From: Suillus spraguei
Taxonomy: Eukaryota > Basidiomycota > Agaricomycetes > Boletales > Suillaceae
Length of the DNA stretch: 64,000 bases
Assembly: GCA_016800925.1 (NCBI GenBank)
Contig: JABCPU010000137.1
Span: 95,179 to 159,178 of the forward strand
Direction: 5' to 3'
The stretch's first letter is position 1. Each line of letters begins with the position of its first letter. A program made the translations under genes and the position numbers. The notes under the pieces were generated by a model. It was not told where the DNA came from. It did no database searches and was given only the letters and a program-made list of their open reading frames with translations. This document shows positions 59,133 through 64,000 of this stretch, piece by piece.

Positions 59133-62100
59133 CTTGGAGAAACAAAGACTCGACGTATGTTTCTCCCAATGTACTACTAAGACTTGTATGCGCTGTAGGT
59201 GAAAGAAAAGAACTTTGTGTCCCTATCACCCTTCACTCGTGCACTTGTTTAAAATCCGTCGACACCACTGCTGTGATTGATTCAAGCGCAGCCGGAATGT
59301 TCATCTCTGAAGAGTTTGTGAAACTCCATCAAATCACACGACAAAAACTCAAAACACCATTTCGAGTTACTACGGCAGATGGAACTCTTATAAGAGGAGG
59401 ACCAATCACACACTACTGTCTCCTAGTGGTCAAAATCGATGAATGAACCATGTATGGAAAATTCAATATCACCAAGCTAGGAAGAAGAGATCAAATCCTT
59501 CTGGAAATTCCGTGGTTATGAGCAATGAACCCAAATATAGATTGGGCTGCTGAAACACTTGTCCTTCCTCGAACAACGAAATTGGATGAAATCGAAATTG
59601 ATATGGATACGGATCGGAAGAAGAATGGATTGCCCCCGATCTTCAATTGTCATTCTAAAAAGTGGCAACATTCCCGACTTCCGAAATCCCTCGTCAGCCC
59701 TTCTATTCCTAATGATTCAGAACCGGAAGTACCAACACCGCACACCACCGATCCCATTCCATGTGTACAATTGCCACGACCAGTATCACCGATTCCCCGT
59801 GCGGAAAAATGCAAGAATGAATCTGAACCCAAGTATTGGGCCAGACAAGAACCTATCGAGCAACGGCCGATAGAAGAACAGAAGTCTGGAAAAAGAAAAG
59901 CAGAAGAAGAGATCCCAGGACGAGACACCAATGTACCAAAATTATCCAAGTTCTATGTCCCCCCGAAAACTCTTTCAGCTACGATTGAAGAAATCCCCGA
60001 CAAAGAAGAACCCATACCCTCACTAATCCCGACCGAAGACGATGAACAATTCAATACTATGCAAGATGTCTGGCACGCACCAGAAGTACGAGAGATTTCC
60101 TCCTACGAGCTTGGAGATGGAGAATTTCTTGTGGAGTACGATACTGATGGGGTCAGTATGAGAATCATCGAAGAAGTATCCATGGATACACCTCTCACAC
60201 GAGATGGAACTTCCCGACTCGAACAACTTCCCAATTACTCCACGGTCTCCCTTCTGAAATACAGTAACAAAGCTCAAGAATTTGCCACGGATGAGAAGGA
60301 GAAGAAAAAGAAATCCTTCGAAGAATTGGTCCCGGACTATTTGCACGACTTTGCAGATGTCTTTGCTAAAGACGGACTGAACAAACTACCCCCGAACGCC
60401 CTGGTATTGATCATCGGATTGATACTAAACCCAGTTTCATCCCTCGTACGTCTAAGGTTTACCCGCTATCAGAAAAAGAATGCGCTGCTGTCAAAATGTT
60501 TATCGATGAAAACGTTGCGAAAGGTTTTATCTCGGAATCAAAGTCACCCCAAGCCAGTGGTTTCTTCTTTGTGGGAAAGAAGAGTGGAGAATTGCGTCCC
60601 TGTCAAGATTATCGCTACATCAATGATTGGACGGTCAAGAACGCTTATCCGCTCCCACTTCCTATCTCCCTTGTCGCACGTCTTCACAATGCACAGTTCT
60701 TTACAAAAATGGATATCCGATCTGGCTATAACAACATTCGCATCCATCCTGATGATCGCTGGAAAGCTGCTTTTACTATGGAATTCAGCCTCTTTGAACC
60801 AAATGTTATGTTCTTTGGCCTCTGCAATTCCCTGGCAACTTTCCAAGCATACATGAATCACACCTTCCAGCAGGAAATCAATGAAGGATGGATGGTTATC
60901 TACATGGACGATATCCTGATTTTCTCTACAACTATGGCAGAACATCGCGAACGGACAAGACAGGTTTTGATGAAAATACAAAAAGAACATCTGTTCTTGA
61001 AACCGGAAAAATGCACCTTCAATGCAGAAGAAGTGGAATACCTCGGAATGATAATTCGCCCCGGACAAGTTGCTATGGACATTGCCAAAACCAAGGGAAT
61101 CTCCCAATGGCCAGTTCCAAAATCTGTAAAAGATGTTAGGTCATTCCTCGGTTTCTGCAACTTCTACCGCACATTCATTTCCCATTACTCCGATATCGCT
61201 CGACCTCTTATCGAATTAACAAAGAAAGATAAGGTCTTTGATTGGTCAACCGAATGTATGGATACCTTCAAAGAACTGAAACGGCACTTTACATCCCAAC
61301 CGGTACTCCGTAACCCTGATCCTTCCCGACAATTTGCTATTGCTACCGACGCTTCGCTCGTAGCAACCGGCAGAGTTCTCTTGCAGACTGACGAAAATGG
61401 TGTTTATCACCCCTGTGCATATCTCTCACAGTCTTTGAACCCCGCAGAACGCAATTACCAGATCTTTGACCAAGAACTCCTTGCCGTAATCCAGGCATTG
61501 AACGAATGGCGCCATTATCTTGAAGGAAACCCACACCCTGTCCTGGTATTTACCGATCACAAGAATCTTCTATATTTTAGAAGTGCACAGAAGCTTACCC
61601 GTCGCCAAGCATGTTGGCAATTGATTTTGTCTATTTACGACATTGAACTGCACCACATTGCAGGTACTAAATTGGCAGTACTGATGCACTATCTCGTCGG
61701 CCTGACTATGACTCCGGCAAAGACGATAGTGAGGATCAGACACTCTTCCTGATGCCTTATTCGTTCATCTTTTGATACCAATCTGCAGGATGTCTTATCA
61801 TCCTCCGACCTCTTGACGACCTGTCTTCAAGACAGCTTCCGACACCCTCGATGGCGTGTGTCTTCCTCCCATGAAATTGGCACTCTCTGATTGGAAGATT
61901 GAGGGAACGTCCTCTATTTAAGAATCGTGCCTACGTTCCACCAGCGCATCGCCCAACATCCTGAAACGGTATCATGAATCATCCTACCATGGGACATCCC
62001 GTAGATTTAAAACCGAAGAACTCATTAAACGGGAAGCATGGTGGCCTCGCTATGGGCTCCTATATCGGAAATACGTTGAGGGTTGCGCCCTTTGTCAGCA

Positions 62101-63178
62101 AATGAAAGCTGATACACATCCTGTTCACAGCCGCTTGTCCTGATACCCTCGTCTGCGACTCGCCCCTTTTCTCAGGTCTCTGTTGATCTTATCACTGACC
62201 TTCCTGTCTTCTGGTGGCTTTGATAGTATCATGGTCGTGGTAGACCATGGCCTTATGAAGGGGTAATTATTATCCCTGTCTGAAACCGTCTCTTCCGAAG
62301 GGATTGCTAAACTATTTGAAACATGTTTACCGTCAATTTGGACTCCATGACAAAGTCATTCGGATCGAGGTCCGCAGTTCCTATCGTGCTTCTCTAAAGA
62401 GCTTGCCCCGACTTCTCGATAGTCATTGCTCCATCTACAGCTTATCACCCTCAGACCGATGGTCAAACAGGAAAGGCTAATCAAGAACTTGAAACATACC
62501 TACGCATCTATTGTCGCAACAATCCCGAAGATTGGGTAGAACATCTACCAATCACCGAATTCATCCACAACACCGAAAACATGATGCAAGGAATGCATCC
62601 CCTTTTTTTGATGATGGGATATGAACCACACGCTATCCCTCACCTTATCCCTGATTCATCAGTCCCCGCAGCAGAAGATCGAGTACGATCCCTGCAGAAG
62701 ATAAGAGAAGAAGCAATCGCCTGCCATAACATTGCAATGCAAACAATGGCCAACGATCCCGAGGAGATAAGTACATTCCATGGAAGATCGAGATAAGGTT
62801 TGGCTATCTGCCGCTAACTTAGCTCAAACTCCCATCAAGGAAACTTGCGCCAAAGATACGGACCTTTCCCGATCATCGATGTCTTATCGCCCATCACGTT
62901 CACACTCAAACTTCCCGCAGTGGAAAATTTATCCTACGTTCCATGCTTCCATCTTATCGTCCTATAGCGAAACAGACGTACATGGTCCGAACTTCCCTGA
63001 ACCACCACCTGACATCATCGAAGAAGAAGAAGAATATGAAATAGAAGCAATTCTTTCTCACAAAGGAACCGGCACTCGTCGACGTATCTCGTTTCCTGGA
63101 AAGGATATTCATCGGGAGATAACGAATGGCTCCCAGAAAAGAACTTGAAGAACTCCGCTCGAATTTTGAATGCTTATA
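59133..63178 (+). pseudogene. Pol of element II (protease, RT, RNase H, integrase, chromodomain), broken
   Basis: The protease region has VIDSSAAGMF (the usual D-S/T-G reads DSS) and in-frame stops at ~59443 and ~59518. Reverse transcriptase: [44 protein letters not shown] (catalytic YxDD), [12 protein letters not shown]. RNase [38 protein letters not shown]. One base is missing near 60399, moving the RT to another frame. Integrase between 61750 and 62800 is mostly unreadable, with AYHPQTDGQTGKANQELE and FIHNTENMMQGMHPLFLMMG left. The chromodomain ([12 protein letters not shown], then in the next frame [19 protein letters not shown]) is near 63020-63170, making this a chromovirus. Confidence 0.75.
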
Positions 63179-64000
63179 AGAAGCAACACGCCCTCTGATT
63201 ATCCTTCAGTCAATCAACTCGCACTAGCACTTGATCAACTAACACCATTTCAAATGTCTTTCCCCACTGCATACATTACCCCGTCACCATTGCCAACAAT
63301 GACTCCGACTCTGACGCAGAAAACTACGGAACCCTTACCACTGAAATCGACAACACTCCTATATTGAAGCCGCCCTTCTATGGAAGGACACGCCCTTGAA
63401 ATCGAAAGAATCCTCACTGAAAGAGGCGCCTTCCCCGCCTTACTCCTTGTCAACATTATTCGCACAGCAGCCCTTATCGAAGCCACTGCCAATATACCAG
63501 AAATCACGTACCCACCATCGCCTCCTTCATCTTCAAAAATGCATTCGTTCTTACCTATGTTGCTGCTTCCAATTCTTTTAAGAGCGATGTTGAGAAGCTA
63601 TTCACATCGTGGCCGAAATGCCGAGCAGGTATTGCTCGACCTCCCTCTCCGCAGGAAGATACGCCACTTCTATTCCAGCACCTCTTCTTCGCATGTATTC
63701 TAGTGTTGACGCCCTTGCTGGCTTATGCACTGCTGTCCAAGAGATCGGACAGCTCACCAACGCGGTTGTCGAAACCATCCAGCAATCAGTCGCTGAAACT
63801 AGAGCGGCCAGAAACTTAGTCGAAGAAGCCATCACTGATCTGCAACAAACGCAAGCCGAACTCGCCTCTCCACGAACCCCATCTCCCATGAACAATCAAC
63901 CTCATCGTCCCATGGTATAGTCTCCATGATCATCCTGCTTGGCTATATGAGCCTTGTACAGAAGAACAGTGTGAAGCTGCAAAAAGGTTAGGATTCCTGT
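63179..64000 (+). other. Region downstream of pol, element II
   Basis: Open frames include 63609-63920, which encodes a helical, possibly coiled-coil segment (VQEIGQLTNAVVETIQQSVA, RAARNLVEEAITDLQQTQ). Some basidiomycete Gypsy elements carry an extra ORF after pol; I cannot say if this is one. No 3' LTR is reached before the window ends. Confidence 0.35.

Larger units (their letters stand above)
57622..64000 (+). mobile_element. Gypsy/chromovirus element II, 3' end beyond window
   Basis: LTR4 57622-58096, primer-binding site 58098-58108, gag 58295-59132, protease, reverse transcriptase, RNase H, decayed integrase, chromodomain (to ~63178) and a downstream region. It sits inside element I, whose gag resumes presumably after the 3' LTR. 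Target duplication should be GGGAC (57617-57621). At least four frame breaks or stops make it non-autonomous as given. Confidence 0.85.

Overview
The window looks like nuclear DNA of a mushroom-forming basidiomycete (Agaricomycete). Genes are split by many short GT-AG introns of about 50-60 nt, with a few GC-AG introns. The recognisable proteins are fungal types: HET domain, Agaricomycete WD40 proteins, Mgm101, a PCI-domain Csn12/PCID2 relative and a Nup42-like FG nucleoporin. The right end is a nest of chromodomain Ty3/Gypsy retroelements.

Layout. 1-1437: decayed WD40-TPR gene. 3474-4230: five ~150-bp tandem tRNA(Leu/Ser)-like units, each with a B-box and a T-run. 6778-18357: tandem family of small membrane proteins whose core resembles the ISG12/IFI6-IFI27 family (copies A-G, one dead), with a dead MFS transporter (about 9250-11214) in the middle. 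In this family a 114-nt cassette exon has been multiplied, and in the last copy an 11-residue repeat has been amplified. 19060-20797: NUP42-like nucleoporin. 21566-23302: decayed multi-spanning membrane protein. 24987-27124: HET-domain protein. 27676-29980: conserved protein with a tryptophan-glycine (WG) repeat segment, a possible Argonaute hook.

30726-53211 is the gene-dense core: aspartate aminotransferase, a DsbA-like thioredoxin-fold protein, PCID2/Csn12, a VWA-domain protein, a remnant of a PIF/Harbinger-type transposase, a WD40 protein, a gamma-tubulin complex component divergent from mgm101, a type I methionine aminopeptidase, a glutathione S-transferase, an unknown gene with an inverted dead copy, and an FAD monooxygenase.

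54411-64000: an unknown gene split by a reverse-oriented solo LTR and a 67-bp-arm foldback, then element I (promoter-deleted 5' LTR carrying another solo LTR), interrupted in gag by element II, a chromovirus that runs off the window. The LTR and primer-binding site of element II show the signature of Tf1-like self-priming.

Several otherwise well-kept genes carry single-base frameshifts in or beside short homopolymers, so some breaks may be sequence errors. Exon borders were read by eye and are approximate where stated.
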